This document shows, one piece after another, positions 44,421-59,469 of a stretch of DNA of 64,000 nucleotides; the first letter of the stretch is position 1; each line of letters starts with the position of its first letter. This stretch comes from an uncultured SAR86 cluster bacterium. GTDB taxonomy: Bacteria; Pseudomonadota; Gammaproteobacteria; Magnimaribacterales; D2472. The notes beneath the pieces were generated by a model that made no database searches, had not been told where the DNA came from, and worked only from the letters and a program-made list of their open reading frames with translations. Location of the stretch: positions 62,001 through 126,000 of the forward strand of contig CABWYS010000001.1 of NCBI GenBank assembly GCA_902509555.1, in the 5' to 3' direction. Position numbers and translations under genes: made by a program.

Positions 44421-44857
44421 TTTTTAGGTTTTGTATTTATAAAGCTTGGGACATTATGCGCCCAAGAGCTTTCCTCAACTCTTGAAGAAATAAACCATTG
44501 ATCATTAATTTTTTTATAAGTATCGTTGTACCACATCCCCAGAAAGAAGACTTGATCATCTTTTGCTTGCATTGGATTAAAACACATTACTTTACCAGTA
44601 GCTGAGTTGCCATTTATTGTAAGAGAAATATTTGAAATTAAATGTTGATAATTAGGGAAGGGATCTAACGCGGTTTCTAAATACTTAATAATTTCTTCAA
44701 GGTCCCCTGATATTCCGCCAACTGCTGTGTAGTCAATATGAGCGTCTTTTGTAAACAGATGATTGAACTCTTTAAAATTTTTAGTATCTACTGCGGTTGC
44801 ATAATCAGTGACAAGTTTTTCAAGTTCCATGCGATCTGAGATTTCAGTAATATCCAT
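44417..44857 (-). CDS. SnoaL-like/NTF2-fold protein
   Basis: 146 aa; LVTDYATAVDTKNFKEFNHLFTKDAHIDYT...; 4-bp overlap with coaE. Confidence 0.75.
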   Translation of the reverse strand: MDITEISDRMELEKLVTDYATAVDTKNFKEFNHLFTKDAHIDYTAVGGISGDLEEIIKYLETALDPFPNYQHLISNISLTINGNSATGKVMCFNPMQAKDDQVFFLGMWYNDTYKKINDQWFISSRVEESSWAHNVPSFINTKPKK

Positions 44858-44871
44858 TTACTTATTTTAAT

Positions 44872-44911
44872 ACAAAAAAAAGGCCCTCAGATAACTCTGA
44901 GAGCCTTTCAA
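44872..44911 (-). terminator. Intrinsic terminator of the rRNA operon
   Basis: Minus strand AAAGGCTCTCAGAGTTATCTGAGGGCCTTTTTTTTG. Confidence 0.85.
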
Positions 44912-44917
44912 AGAAAA

Positions 44918-45036
44918 AGCCTGACGATTACCTACTCTCACACAAGGAGACCTTGCACTACCATTGGCGTGAGTTCGTTTCACTTCTGAGTTCGAGATGG
45001 GATCAGGTGGTACCAAACTGCTATTGTCATCAGGCA
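44918..45036 (-). rRNA. rrf: 5S ribosomal RNA
   Basis: rc TGCCTGATGACAATAGC...CACCTGATCCCATCTCGAACTCAGAAGTGAAAC...GAGAGTAGGTAATCGTCAGGC; ends approximate. Confidence 0.95.
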
Positions 45037-45107
45037 AACTGGTATGTAATTCTTTTCACTACAAATATGTTATTCCTGAACAATGGAACCTTTTTTAAGG
45101 TTACATG

Positions 45108-47997
<2,890 letters not shown>

Positions 47998-48198
47998 TAA
48001 CCCTAAAAAAGGGTTATATACTTAGTTCTCCTTTTTAAGCGAACTAAGTTTTTTTGTTATTGTTTGAGAATAACTTAATAAAATTTTCTTCTATTAAATG
48101 CAGTGATCTACGTGTACATATCTAAAAGATATGACACTGGTGTAAATATCATAAAGATATAAACACTAGAAAATTACATACCAAAACTTATAAAGAAC

Positions 48199-48235
48199 TT
48201 CTTTTAAATATTTGATTACTCGTGTGGGCACTCTA
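48199..48235 (-). other. 3' arm of the 16S processing stem in the ITS (pairs with 49849-49883)
   Basis: Plus strand cttttaaatatttgattactcgtgtgggcactc is near-identical to rc of gaacacccacacgagtaaccaaatatgttaaaag, so the two ends of pre-16S pair over ~33 bp. Confidence 0.8.
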
Positions 48236-48250
48236 GTACGAAAGTATCGT

Positions 48251-49784
<1,534 letters not shown>

Positions 49785-49848
49785 AAAATCATGTTGTGTT
49801 ACTTTTATAAAATATTAAAAATAACTAAAAATATATATCTCGTATTTT

Positions 49849-49903
49849 GAACACCCACACGAGTAACCAAATATGTTAAAAGAACTTGCCGGCTCAAGGC
49901 CGG
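49849..49903 (-). promoter_or_regulatory. rrn leader: 5' arm of 16S processing stem plus boxB-boxA-like antitermination element
   Basis: Minus strand hairpin CCGGC-CTTGA-GCCGG followed by GTTCTTTTAACA (cf. boxA TGCTCTTTAACA). Confidence 0.65.
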
Positions 49904-49911
49904 AACGGAGA

Positions 49912-49939
49912 ATTGTATACCCTTAGTTGGAAATATCAA
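49912..49939 (-). promoter_or_regulatory. rRNA operon promoter
   Basis: Minus strand TTGATA-16 bp-TACAAT upstream of boxB/boxA and 16S. Confidence 0.6.
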
Positions 49940-49951
49940 CCAGTTTTATAA

Positions 49952-50995
49952 CTAATTTTTATCTTTATTTACTAGGCGTTCTGAATGAAGAAACTTCATC
50001 TTTGATCTAAGCTCTGCACCAACCTGCTCGATTGAATGAGAAGCAGTATTTTTACGGTTATCTTTCATAATTGGGCCGCCTGATCCATCGTTGCTTTGTC
50101 GACAATCATTTAAAAATTGATCAGCAAATTCACCAGTTTGAATTCTTTTTAGTATTCCTCTCATAGCCTCTTTTGTGTCATCTGTAATAATCTCGGGACC
50201 ACTAACATAGTCTCCAAATTCAGCAGTATTAGAAATAGAATAATGCATGTTTGCAATCCCGCCCTCGTGAATTAAATCTACTATCAATTTTGTTTCATGC
50301 AAGCATTCAAAATATGCCATTTCTGGACTATACCCAGCCTCAACTAAAGTTTCATACCCTGCTTTAATTAATGCAGTCATGCCGCCACATAAAACAGCTT
50401 GCTCGCCAAATAAATCTGTCTCAGTCTCCTCTTTAAATGTGGTCTCAAGAACGCCAGCTCTAGTTCCTCCATTAGCCTTAGCATATGAAAGAGCAATCTC
50501 TCTTGCGCTATGATTATTTGGATTGCCACCATCTTGATAAATTGCAATTAAAGATGGAACTCCTCCGCCATTTAAATAGGTACTCCTTACAGTATGACCA
50601 GGTCCTTTAGGAGCAATCATAATTACTGAAGTATCTTCACTTGGAATGATTTTTTTAAAATGGATATTAAATCCATGTGCAAATGCTAAAACTGCGTTCG
50701 GTTTTAAATTTGATTTAATTTCTGATTCATACAAGCCTTGTTGAAATTCATCAGGGGCAAGTATCATTACTAAGTCTGCATCACTTACAGCATCTGAAAC
50801 CCTTGCTACCCTCAATCCAGCAGTTTCTGCTTTTGACCATGATGAAGAGCCTTCTCGCAAAGCAACCGTAATATCTACTCCAGACTCATGAAGGTTATTT
50901 GCATGAGCATTTCCCTGTGAACCATATCCAATAATAGTAACTTTGAGATTTTGAATAATTGAGATATCTGCATCATCATCATAAAAAATTTTCAT
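49952..50995 (-). CDS. ilvC: Ketol-acid reductoisomerase
   Basis: [21 protein letters not shown]...[11 protein letters not shown]. Confidence 0.98.
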   Translation of the reverse strand: MKIFYDDDADISIIQNLKVTIIGYGSQGNAHANNLHESGVDITVALREGSSSWSKAETAGLRVARVSDAVSDADLVMILAPDEFQQGLYESEIKSNLKPNAVLAFAHGFNIHFKKIIPSEDTSVIMIAPKGPGHTVRSTYLNGGGVPSLIAIYQDGGNPNNHSAREIALSYAKANGGTRAGVLETTFKEETETDLFGEQAVLCGGMTALIKAGYETLVEAGYSPEMAYFECLHETKLIVDLIHEGGIANMHYSISNTAEFGDYVSGPEIITDDTKEAMRGILKRIQTGEFADQFLNDCRQSNDGSGGPIMKDNRKNTASHSIEQVGAELRSKMKFLHSERLVNKDKN

Positions 50996-51007
50996 TCTAT
51001 TTTTCTC

Positions 51008-51487
51008 CTAAATTTTTAAAACCTTTTCACCTTCATGCAATCCTATACTTCCAGATCTGGCTATTTCAAGAAGATTTACTTTTCCAATAGATTTAATTGC
51101 AACCTCTATATCACTAGATGAGCCCCAAGCAGACATAACCATGACATCTTTATTCTTTTCATGAATCTTTCCATTCAAACCCTTAAGAATTTTTTGTATT
51201 TTTTCACTATGTTTAAATTTGATCAGAACAAATTCATATTCATGATGATCGCCCTCTGTTAAATCAGATACTTTAATTACATCAATAATTTTATTAATTT
51301 GTTTTGTGATTTGCTCAACATCATTCTCTGATCCTCTGGTAGTAACTGTCATTCTAGAAAAACTTCCATCGAATACCGGTCCAACATTAAGAGTTTCAAT
51401 GTTATAGCCACGTTGATGAAATAAGCCCACTACTCTCGCAAGGGCTCCAGGCTTATTCTCTATTAATATTGATATAATCCTTTTCAT
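51008..51487 (-). CDS. ilvH: Acetolactate synthase small subunit
   Basis: [41 protein letters not shown] overlap with the ilvB stop. Confidence 0.96.
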   Translation of the reverse strand: MKRIISILIENKPGALARVVGLFHQRGYNIETLNVGPVFDGSFSRMTVTTRGSENDVEQITKQINKIIDVIKVSDLTEGDHHEYEFVLIKFKHSEKIQKILKGLNGKIHEKNKDVMVMSAWGSSSDIEVAIKSIGKVNLLEIARSGSIGLHEGEKVLKI

Positions 51488-53220
51488 GCTTTGGTATTTT
51501 TTTTGATCCACATATCCTTCGTGCTGCCGTTAGGAGCAACCAGCATAGGATATACATGTTCATTTGGGTCAACATAGACATCTACAAAAACCAATCTATC
51601 CTTCATAGCGAATGCTTTTTCTAAAGTTTTCTTGAGCTGAGATTGCTTAGTAACTTTCATGCCTACATGCCCATAGGATTGCGCAAGCTTTACAAAGTCT
51701 GGTAATGAATCTGAATAGGTGCTTGCTGAGTGCCTTCCTCCATAGTTCATATCTTGCCATTGCCTTACCATCCCTAGCGCTTCATTATTTATGTTAATAA
51801 TTTTTATAGGTAGATTGTATTGCAAGCAAGTTGACAATTCTTGTATGCACATTTGAATACTGCCTTCTCCTGTAACACATACAACCTCTTGTTTGGGAAA
51901 TGCAAGTTTCACTCCCATAGCAGCAGGGAGACCAAAGCCCATGGTGCCAAGCCCTCCAGAATTAATCCATCTTCGAGGTTTATTAAAGTGATAATACTGA
52001 GCAACAAACATTTGATGCTGACCAACATCTGATGTGACAAAGGCATTGCCTTGCGTAGCATGATACAACTCTTGCACAACTACCTGAGGAGCAATCATTG
52101 AAGATTTTATTTTGCTTAAATATAAATCATGATCCAAGCCATGTTTTTCTCGCCACTGGGAAATTTGTATGTTCCATCTATCTAATGCTTCTGAGTCTAT
52201 TTTTATTTTTGCGCGTTTGATTTCTTTAATCAATGCAATTAAAGATTCTTTTACCTGCCCAACAATTGGAATATCAGCATTAATAATTTTAGAAATTGAA
52301 GCAGGATCTACGTCAATATGAACAATCTTTGCATTTGGGGCAAACATTGAAGGAGTGTTGGTAATACGATCATCAAACCTTGCACCAATTCCAATAATAA
52401 CGTCCGCATTATGCATCGCCATATTTGCTTGATAAGTTCCATGCATGCCAAGCATTCCCATAAAATATTTATCTTTTGCAGGGTATGCCCCAAGCCCCAT
52501 CAAGGTATTGGTTACAGGTGCTTTCAATAATTTATTTAGAGAGATTAATTCCTTATGAGCATTCCCTAAAATAACTCCTCCTCCAGCATAAATTACGGGC
52601 CTTTCTGCAGATAAGATCTTCTTACTAGCTTTTTTAATCTGGCCTGGATGAGGCAAGACTCTTGGTTGGTAAGAACGTAATGAGATTTCTTTCGCCCTTT
52701 TATATTCAAAAAGTTGCGAGGGGTCAGTTTTATCTTTTGGAATATCTATAACCACTGGACCTGGTCTTCCAGTTGTAGCAATATGGAATGCTTCTTGAAC
52801 AATGCGAGGAATATCTTGAGTGTTTTGAACAATAAAACTATGTTTGACTATTGGTCGAGAGATTCCAATCATATCTGTTTCTTGAAATGAATCAGTCCCA
52901 ATTAAATGACTTTGTACCTGGCCCGAGATAACAACGAGCGGAATGGAGTCCATAAAAGCAGTCGCAAGTCCTGTAATTGCATTGGTCGCTCCCGGCCCTG
53001 AAGTTACCAAAGCAACGCCAGGTTTTCCGGTTGCTCGAGAATAACCGTCTGCTGCATGGGTGGCACCTTGTTCGTGACGAACTAAAATGTGCTCAAAAGC
53101 CTTTTGTTTAAATATAGAATCATAGATGTGCAAAGCTGCCCCGCCAGGGTAGCCAAATACAAACTTAACCCCCTCATCTTTGAGGGCGCGCATTAACAGA
53201 TCTCCGCCTGACAGTTTCAT
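51484..53220 (-). CDS. ilvB: Acetolactate synthase large subunit
   Basis: ThDP enzyme: [14 protein letters not shown]...[32 protein letters not shown]. Confidence 0.96.
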   Translation of the reverse strand: MKLSGGDLLMRALKDEGVKFVFGYPGGAALHIYDSIFKQKAFEHILVRHEQGATHAADGYSRATGKPGVALVTSGPGATNAITGLATAFMDSIPLVVISGQVQSHLIGTDSFQETDMIGISRPIVKHSFIVQNTQDIPRIVQEAFHIATTGRPGPVVIDIPKDKTDPSQLFEYKRAKEISLRSYQPRVLPHPGQIKKASKKILSAERPVIYAGGGVILGNAHKELISLNKLLKAPVTNTLMGLGAYPAKDKYFMGMLGMHGTYQANMAMHNADVIIGIGARFDDRITNTPSMFAPNAKIVHIDVDPASISKIINADIPIVGQVKESLIALIKEIKRAKIKIDSEALDRWNIQISQWREKHGLDHDLYLSKIKSSMIAPQVVVQELYHATQGNAFVTSDVGQHQMFVAQYYHFNKPRRWINSGGLGTMGFGLPAAMGVKLAFPKQEVVCVTGEGSIQMCIQELSTCLQYNLPIKIININNEALGMVRQWQDMNYGGRHSASTYSDSLPDFVKLAQSYGHVGMKVTKQSQLKKTLEKAFAMKDRLVFVDVYVDPNEHVYPMLVAPNGSTKDMWIKKNTKA

Positions 53221-53311
53221 TAATTCAAGGTATTTGCTTCAAAGTAAAGGGTTTTATACATCAATTATGATGAAAAACAAGTTTTTTGACTGATTTGAAA
53301 GGCTTTAGCAG

Positions 53312-54238
53312 TTATTCCATTTCTTTAATTAAAGATTGCATATCTTGGGGAAGATCTGCTTGAAATTCATAAAAAATATCTTCTTTTTTTAAAGATGGAA
53401 ATCTAATTTTTGAAGCATGTAAAGCTTGTCGAGGAAAATTTTGAACATAGCTTATTAAACTTTTAGGAGTATTTTTAGCAATAAGATTTCTAGGGTTATA
53501 TAAGTTGTCACCAATTATTGGTAGTTTTTGATGGCTTAAATGAACCCTTATTTGATGAGTTCTTCCGGTTTCAATCTCAACTGAAATGTGGGAATAGCCT
53601 TCATAAAACTTCATCAAAGAAACATGGGATAGGGCATCTCTTCCAAAATCAGTTACCCTCATTTTTACCCTATTTCTTGGGTCTCTTTCCAAAGGATGGT
53701 CTATAGAAAAACTTCCTATTACTTGCCCAACAACTATTGCCTCGTATTGCTTATAAACCTCCCTATCTTGAAGCCTATTAACAAAAAAATTTCTAAATTT
53801 TTCATTTTTAGCAACCACCAATAACCCAGAGGTATCTTTATCTAACCTATGGACTATCCCGCATCGAGGCAGTTTTTTTAGATCTGGAAAATGAAATGCT
53901 AAAGCATTTGCAAGAGTTCCGTTATGGCATCCTGCTCCTGGATGCATCACTAAACCTGGAGATTTGTTAATAATTAGAAAATCTTCTTCCTCATGCAAGA
54001 TATTTATAGGTATGTCTTCCCCATCCCAAGAGACCCTGTTTTTAAATATTGGATCTAGGGACATCTCATCACCAGTCTGGACTTTATCTTTTGCTTTTAG
54101 AATTTCTCCATTCACCAATAGATTGCCTTCCAATATCCATCTTTGAATTTGGCTTCTTGAAAAATCTTCAAATAAAGAAGTTGCAGCATGATCCAGTCTC
54201 GAATTATTCTGCTCTTCGTTAACATTTTTATGAATCAT
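53312..54238 (-). CDS. rluD: 23S rRNA pseudouridine synthase RluD
   Basis: S4 domain + HRLDKDTSGLLVVAKN motif; divergent from bamD. Confidence 0.93.
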   Translation of the reverse strand: MIHKNVNEEQNNSRLDHAATSLFEDFSRSQIQRWILEGNLLVNGEILKAKDKVQTGDEMSLDPIFKNRVSWDGEDIPINILHEEEDFLIINKSPGLVMHPGAGCHNGTLANALAFHFPDLKKLPRCGIVHRLDKDTSGLLVVAKNEKFRNFFVNRLQDREVYKQYEAIVVGQVIGSFSIDHPLERDPRNRVKMRVTDFGRDALSHVSLMKFYEGYSHISVEIETGRTHQIRVHLSHQKLPIIGDNLYNPRNLIAKNTPKSLISYVQNFPRQALHASKIRFPSLKKEDIFYEFQADLPQDMQSLIKEME

Positions 54239-54327
54239 ATTTCTAAACTAAAAACTTTTTTACTATCTTACAATCTAAAGTAATTGAATTAACCCAAATG
54301 CTTGAATAAATGTAAAATACAATACCG

Positions 54328-55143
54328 ATGACACAAATAAGAAAACATTTACGATTTAATATAGCAACTGCAATTATTCTTCCTTTATTAATAACAAGTT
54401 GTAACTCTGATGCTCCGGTCATGGAAAGACCTGAAAAGGTCTATTACGATACTGCTCAAAGAAGAATGAAAGCTAACAATTTCTTCTCTGCAATTGAGTC
54501 TCTTGAAGCTATAGAAGCAAGATATCCTTTTGGCAGATATGCAGAACAAGCCCAATCAGAATTAATTTATGCTTACTATATGAATGGCGAGGATGAAGCT
54601 TCGCATGAAGCTGCAGAAAAATTTATTCGTCTCAACCCAAGACATCCAAATATTGATTATGCATATTTTATGAGAGGCATAGCCAGCTTCACCAGAGATA
54701 AAGGAATGTTTGCTAGGATATTTAAATCTGATCTTTCTAACAGAGATATTTCAGGTGCAAAACAAGCCTTTGGTGAGCTGTCTGAATTTTTAACTAGATT
54801 TCCACAGAGCCAATATGCTCCATATGCATCTCAAAGATTAATATATTTAAGAAGTTTAATTGCAAAAAGTGAATTGGTTGCTGCAGAGTATTATTTAAGA
54901 AGAAAAGCTTATGTGGCAGCTCTTCGAAGAGCTAAGTATGTCATTGAAAATATTCCTAATTCATCAGAAACCATGCGAGCGTTAAAAATTATCAGAGAAT
55001 GTTACCAAGCCCTTGGTTACTTCGAATTAATGGAAGACATAGAAAAAGTTATTGAGGTTAATGGGGGCTCAATAATTGAAAGCTCAGAGTCATCTTCATG
55101 GAATTTCTTTTCGAGAAGAGCTCCTCAACCTAATCAAAACTAA
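54328..55143 (+). CDS. bamD: Outer membrane assembly lipoprotein BamD
   Basis: Lipobox LLITSCNS; YYDTAQRRMKANNFFSAIESLEAIEARYPFGRYAEQAQ TPR. Confidence 0.95.
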   Translation: MTQIRKHLRFNIATAIILPLLITSCNSDAPVMERPEKVYYDTAQRRMKANNFFSAIESLEAIEARYPFGRYAEQAQSELIYAYYMNGEDEASHEAAEKFIRLNPRHPNIDYAYFMRGIASFTRDKGMFARIFKSDLSNRDISGAKQAFGELSEFLTRFPQSQYAPYASQRLIYLRSLIAKSELVAAEYYLRRKAYVAALRRAKYVIENIPNSSETMRALKIIRECYQALGYFELMEDIEKVIEVNGGSIIESSESSSWNFFSRRAPQPNQN

Positions 55144-55149
55144 TTAAGC

Positions 55150-56361
55150 TTAAGAAATTATAGAATATAGCTCTGCTGTAAGCATATTACTGGTTCGATA
55201 TAATTCCTTGGGATTGTGCTGCTGATTACAGATAAATCCATACCCTATACCTTTATCAGGATCGCCAAATGCAACTGCACCTCCAACTCCGGCATGACCA
55301 AACATTTTATTATTTAAAGCTGGGGAAATATTTCCTACTGTAGCGATTCCTTGAGCCAGCTCATAACCGAGTCCAAATTTTATTGGAGCTCCAAAAAGTA
55401 CAGAATCAGGACCGCTTGAATGAGGTGTAATGGCATGCTGAAGAGAAGCTTCGCTCATAATGGATATTCCATCTCTAGAACAACCATTGCTCAAAATACC
55501 ATATAAAATTGCCAAACTTTTAGCAGTTCCATGTCCGTTTGCTGAAGGAATTTCTGCCATCCGCCAATCATGGGAATTGACATAATTATCATCATCTTCC
55601 TCTCTTTCTTGAAAAGCCTCTAGAAAATCTCCACTCAATAAAGCCCTTTTAAAATTTTGAAGTCTTTGCGGTAAGAAAAAGTTTGGGACATATCTAAGAA
55701 ACTCTCCTGGGAGCTTTATATTGTCTCTTGCTATCATCAACATTTCTGCGCATCTTCTAAATTCACTCTCAGCAAGACCGATGTGGAAGTCAATATTCAA
55801 TGGGTCTGCTATTTCTTCTTTAAAGTACCTGCCAACAGAACGGCCATCTACTCTTCTAATTAACTCACCAACTAACCAGCCAAATGTTAATGCATGATAT
55901 CCCTGAGATATACCAGGTTTTCTGTAAGGAGCTTGTAATTGAAGTGACTGAATGAACTTATCCCAGTCTTGAAATGAGCCTGATGGAATTCCATCTTTAA
56001 ATCCAAACATTGCAGCTCTATGACATAACAAATCACTGACCTTGGTGTCTTCTTTGCCATTGCAACTATATTCAGGCCAATAATGACCAACACTTTTACC
56101 TGGATCTAATTTACCTTGATCAATTAGCCTGGATATACATGTTGCTGTTACTCCTTTGGTAACTGAGAAAACATTAACCAGTGTGTCTTCTTCCCATGCT
56201 TTTGTTTTATTTAAATCTTGATGCCCGCCCCAGAGATTGATAATAATTTTTCCCTGATGCTCAATCGCAAGTGCTGCCCCTGTTTCAAATCCACTCGTTA
56301 TGACATTTGAAAAAGCATCATAAACTTTTTGAAATTTGGGGTCACAGTATCCTTTAATCAT
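55150..56361 (-). CDS. Serine hydrolase, beta-lactamase class C/EstB-like
   Basis: SVTK (SxxK) motif in VNVFSVTKGVTATCI; YHALTFGWLVGELIRRV. Confidence 0.88.
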   Translation of the reverse strand: MIKGYCDPKFQKVYDAFSNVITSGFETGAALAIEHQGKIIINLWGGHQDLNKTKAWEEDTLVNVFSVTKGVTATCISRLIDQGKLDPGKSVGHYWPEYSCNGKEDTKVSDLLCHRAAMFGFKDGIPSGSFQDWDKFIQSLQLQAPYRKPGISQGYHALTFGWLVGELIRRVDGRSVGRYFKEEIADPLNIDFHIGLAESEFRRCAEMLMIARDNIKLPGEFLRYVPNFFLPQRLQNFKRALLSGDFLEAFQEREEDDDNYVNSHDWRMAEIPSANGHGTAKSLAILYGILSNGCSRDGISIMSEASLQHAITPHSSGPDSVLFGAPIKFGLGYELAQGIATVGNISPALNNKMFGHAGVGGAVAFGDPDKGIGYGFICNQQHNPKELYRTSNMLTAELYSIIS

Positions 56362-57875
56362 GTTTCTCTAAAATTTTTTATTTCTCCACTTTTCAATCTT
56401 TTTTGATAATTTGCAAGCTCGCTTTTAATTGCGGGAGCTAAAATATATAACCCCAATATGTTTGGAAGAGCTACAACAAATATTACAGCATCAGAAAAAT
56501 CTAAAACTGCGGTTAGATTGATCGTGCAACCGAGAGCTATAAAAATACAAAAGAATATCTTGAAGATATTTTCTGCCCATGCAGATTCTCCAACAATATA
56601 TGTCCAGCCTTTCAAGCCATAGTAAGACCAAGATAAGATTGTTGAAAATGCAAATAATATTGCAATAAATGATAGGGGAAGTACTGACCAACTCAGTGTG
56701 CTGCTAAAAGCTTGAGAGGTCAAAGCAATACCCTGGATTCCTTGATTTGCCATTTCAGGCTCGTATACCGTGGTTAAAATCACCAAAGCTGTCAGGGTGC
56801 AAATCACAACAGTATCTATAAAAGGCTCCATTAAGCCAACATAACCTTCGGTTACAGGTTCTTGAGTTTTAACAGTGGCATGAGCTATAGCAGCCGAACC
56901 AATTCCAGCTTCATTAGAGAATGCTGCTCTTTGAAAACCTAAAATCATAATGCCTAACATTCCACCACTCATAGCACTTGGATTGAATGCTTCTGTCAAG
57001 ATTGCTGAGATGGCCCATGGGACTTTGTCTGCATTCATGACAATCACAAGCAATGCGCCAGCAACATAAGTTAGAGTCATAAATGGAACTAGCTTTGAAG
57101 TAACCTTTGCAATTCCCTTAATGCCGCCAATTACAACTAACCCCACTATGCCAGCTAGGATCGAGCCAAAAAGCCAGCCTTTATCCAAAAAATAGCTAGA
57201 ATCGCCACCTGTAATAAAGATAAATTGCTGAAAGGCTTGGTTGGATTGAAACATATTGCCTATACCTAAACATCCAACAACAATAGCTATTGCATAAAAT
57301 GCTCCCATTGGTTTTGCAAGCCAAGACAAATTTTTCTGACGCAGTCCAGCCTCTAAATAATACATAGGTCCGCCAGAAATACTTCCATCAGAGTTCACTT
57401 TTCTATACATAACACCAGCGACACATTCTGCAAATTTTGTAGACATGCCTAGAAAGCCAGCAACAATTAACCAAAATGTAGCGCCCGGACCACCAATAGA
57501 AATTACAATTGCCACTCCAGCAATATTTCCAATTCCTACAGTTCCAGAAACAGCTGTTGATAATGCCTGAAAATGAGTTAACTCTCCTTCATTATCTGGT
57601 CTTGAGTAATCTCCTCTTAATAATTGAAAGGCGTGTTTAAATCCACGAAGATTTAAAAACTTAAAGTAACCAGTAAAAAAAATTGCTGCTCCAATTAACC
57701 ACAAAACTATAAGCGGCATTGAAGCTCCAAAAATTTCAATCTCATAAAAAATAAAAGAGGATAAGATATTTGTTAAAGGTTGGATGGCAGCGTTAATTGA
57801 AGCATCAATGCCAGCAGCTGATAGAGGCATTGAAACTATTGCAATAATGGAAAAAATAAGTCTATTGCTTTTCAT
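56358..57875 (-). CDS. Sodium:alanine symporter family (AGCS) transporter
   Basis: TAVSGTVGIGNIAGVAIVISIGGPGATFWLIVAGFLGMSTKFAEC...FSNEAGIGSAAIAHA. Confidence 0.95.
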   Translation of the reverse strand: MKSNRLIFSIIAIVSMPLSAAGIDASINAAIQPLTNILSSFIFYEIEIFGASMPLIVLWLIGAAIFFTGYFKFLNLRGFKHAFQLLRGDYSRPDNEGELTHFQALSTAVSGTVGIGNIAGVAIVISIGGPGATFWLIVAGFLGMSTKFAECVAGVMYRKVNSDGSISGGPMYYLEAGLRQKNLSWLAKPMGAFYAIAIVVGCLGIGNMFQSNQAFQQFIFITGGDSSYFLDKGWLFGSILAGIVGLVVIGGIKGIAKVTSKLVPFMTLTYVAGALLVIVMNADKVPWAISAILTEAFNPSAMSGGMLGIMILGFQRAAFSNEAGIGSAAIAHATVKTQEPVTEGYVGLMEPFIDTVVICTLTALVILTTVYEPEMANQGIQGIALTSQAFSSTLSWSVLPLSFIAILFAFSTILSWSYYGLKGWTYIVGESAWAENIFKIFFCIFIALGCTINLTAVLDFSDAVIFVVALPNILGLYILAPAIKSELANYQKRLKSGEIKNFRET

Positions 57876-57911
57876 GGATTGAATATACTACATTAAGAAA
57901 AAATAATACTT

Positions 57912-58613
57912 ATGAAAATTGGAATCCTTAACTCCGATACTGTCAAAATAGATGGAGCCATGGAATTTGGCCAATACCCTGAAATGTTTTCTAAAATATT
58001 TTGGGCCGTGGATCCCAATATTCAATTCAAAACATATGAAGTTCAATTCAATAACTACCCTATAGATATTAATGAATGTGATGCTTATTTAATAACTGGC
58101 AGCAAAGCAAGCTCCTATGATGATGAGCAATGGATTCATGATCTTAAGAAATTTATACAAGTATTAGATCAAAATAAAAAAAAATTAGTGGGCATATGTT
58201 TTGGCCACCAAATTATTGCTGAGGCTCTTGGTGGATCAGTAAGAAAATCTCCAAGTGGCTGGCATGCTGGCGTTGATTCAATTTCTCTAAATAATAACGC
58301 TTTAGAATATGGAGATGAAGGAAAAAAATATAATTTGGTTTTTAGCCATCAAGATGAAGTGGAAAGACTTCCACAAAATGCAACTTTAATTGCAGGATCC
58401 TCAACGTGCCCTAATGGTATGTTTTTTGTTGAAAACCATATTATGTGCACCCAAGGTCATATTGAATTAGATAAAAAATTTGCAAGGATGATATATGACT
58501 TCAGAAAAGATCAAATTGGGGACTCTAAACATCAACGCGCATGTGCAACCTTGGACATAACAACTGATGAACATGAGGTTGCTAGCAATCTATTAAAATT
58601 TCTAAGAAAATAG
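57912..58613 (+). CDS. Class I glutamine amidotransferase-like protein
   Basis: LVGICFGHQIIAEALGG nucleophile elbow, C-terminal QGHIE. Confidence 0.88.
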   Translation: MKIGILNSDTVKIDGAMEFGQYPEMFSKIFWAVDPNIQFKTYEVQFNNYPIDINECDAYLITGSKASSYDDEQWIHDLKKFIQVLDQNKKKLVGICFGHQIIAEALGGSVRKSPSGWHAGVDSISLNNNALEYGDEGKKYNLVFSHQDEVERLPQNATLIAGSSTCPNGMFFVENHIMCTQGHIELDKKFARMIYDFRKDQIGDSKHQRACATLDITTDEHEVASNLLKFLRK

Positions 58614-58614
58614 C

Positions 58615-59445
58615 TTAATACGGTTTATCGCCATCAATTGCTACTCGTTGCAATAATCTGTGCGATGGAAAGTAATCATTAATTGGTTTGTGTTGAGTAC
58701 TTCGATTATCCCAAATAGCAATTGAATTTGGCTCCCATCTAAAACGACATGTATATTCAGCAGTAATTACATGATCATACAAAAATTGTAATATTGCAGA
58801 ACTTTCTTTCTCTGGCAACCCAATTATTTTTGTAGTAAATAATGCATTCACAAAAATCACTTTTTGATCGCTTTCTGGATGAGCTCTTATAACAGGATGC
58901 TGGACAGGTGGATTATCTTTTACAGCCTGTGCCAAACGCTCTTTTCCACCTGGCTCAGCTAAACTCTCCTTGAAACCATAGCTAAAATCATGCTCTGCCT
59001 CTAAATTAGAAAGAAATTTCTGCATATTCTTTGATAAACCTTCATATGCTGCAGTCATGCTTGCCCACATAGTATCACCGCCCTTTGGCGGACAAATTTT
59101 TGATCTCAAAACAGAGCCGAGAGGAGGATGTTTACGGAAGGTCATGTCTGAGTGCCAAACCTCTATTTTAGAAGGTTTATCAGGTGTGCTTTCCAATATA
59201 GTGATTTCTGGAAATCCATCTACTGTTTCATATGCAGGATGAGTTTGAACTGGCCCAAAAGATTCAGCAAGTGCTTTATGTTGTGCTGAAGATATATCCT
59301 GATCTCTAAAAAAAATAACTTGGTGCTCTATCAGCAATCTTCTGATCTCAGCGTAAACTTCTGAAGAGAGATCTTGACATAAATCAACACCATGCAATTC
59401 TGCTCCCAGGGCTGCTGCAACTGGCCTTACTTCAAACATAGACAA
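58615..59445 (-). CDS. TauD/TfdA family Fe(II)/2-oxoglutarate dioxygenase
   Basis: VIFFRDQDIS...VWHSDMTFRKHPPLGSVL...IWDNRSTQHKPINDY. Confidence 0.93.
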   Translation of the reverse strand: MSMFEVRPVAAALGAELHGVDLCQDLSSEVYAEIRRLLIEHQVIFFRDQDISSAQHKALAESFGPVQTHPAYETVDGFPEITILESTPDKPSKIEVWHSDMTFRKHPPLGSVLRSKICPPKGGDTMWASMTAAYEGLSKNMQKFLSNLEAEHDFSYGFKESLAEPGGKERLAQAVKDNPPVQHPVIRAHPESDQKVIFVNALFTTKIIGLPEKESSAILQFLYDHVITAEYTCRFRWEPNSIAIWDNRSTQHKPINDYFPSHRLLQRVAIDGDKPY

Positions 59446-59469
59446 TCTAAAATTTTCATTCTTTTCAGT

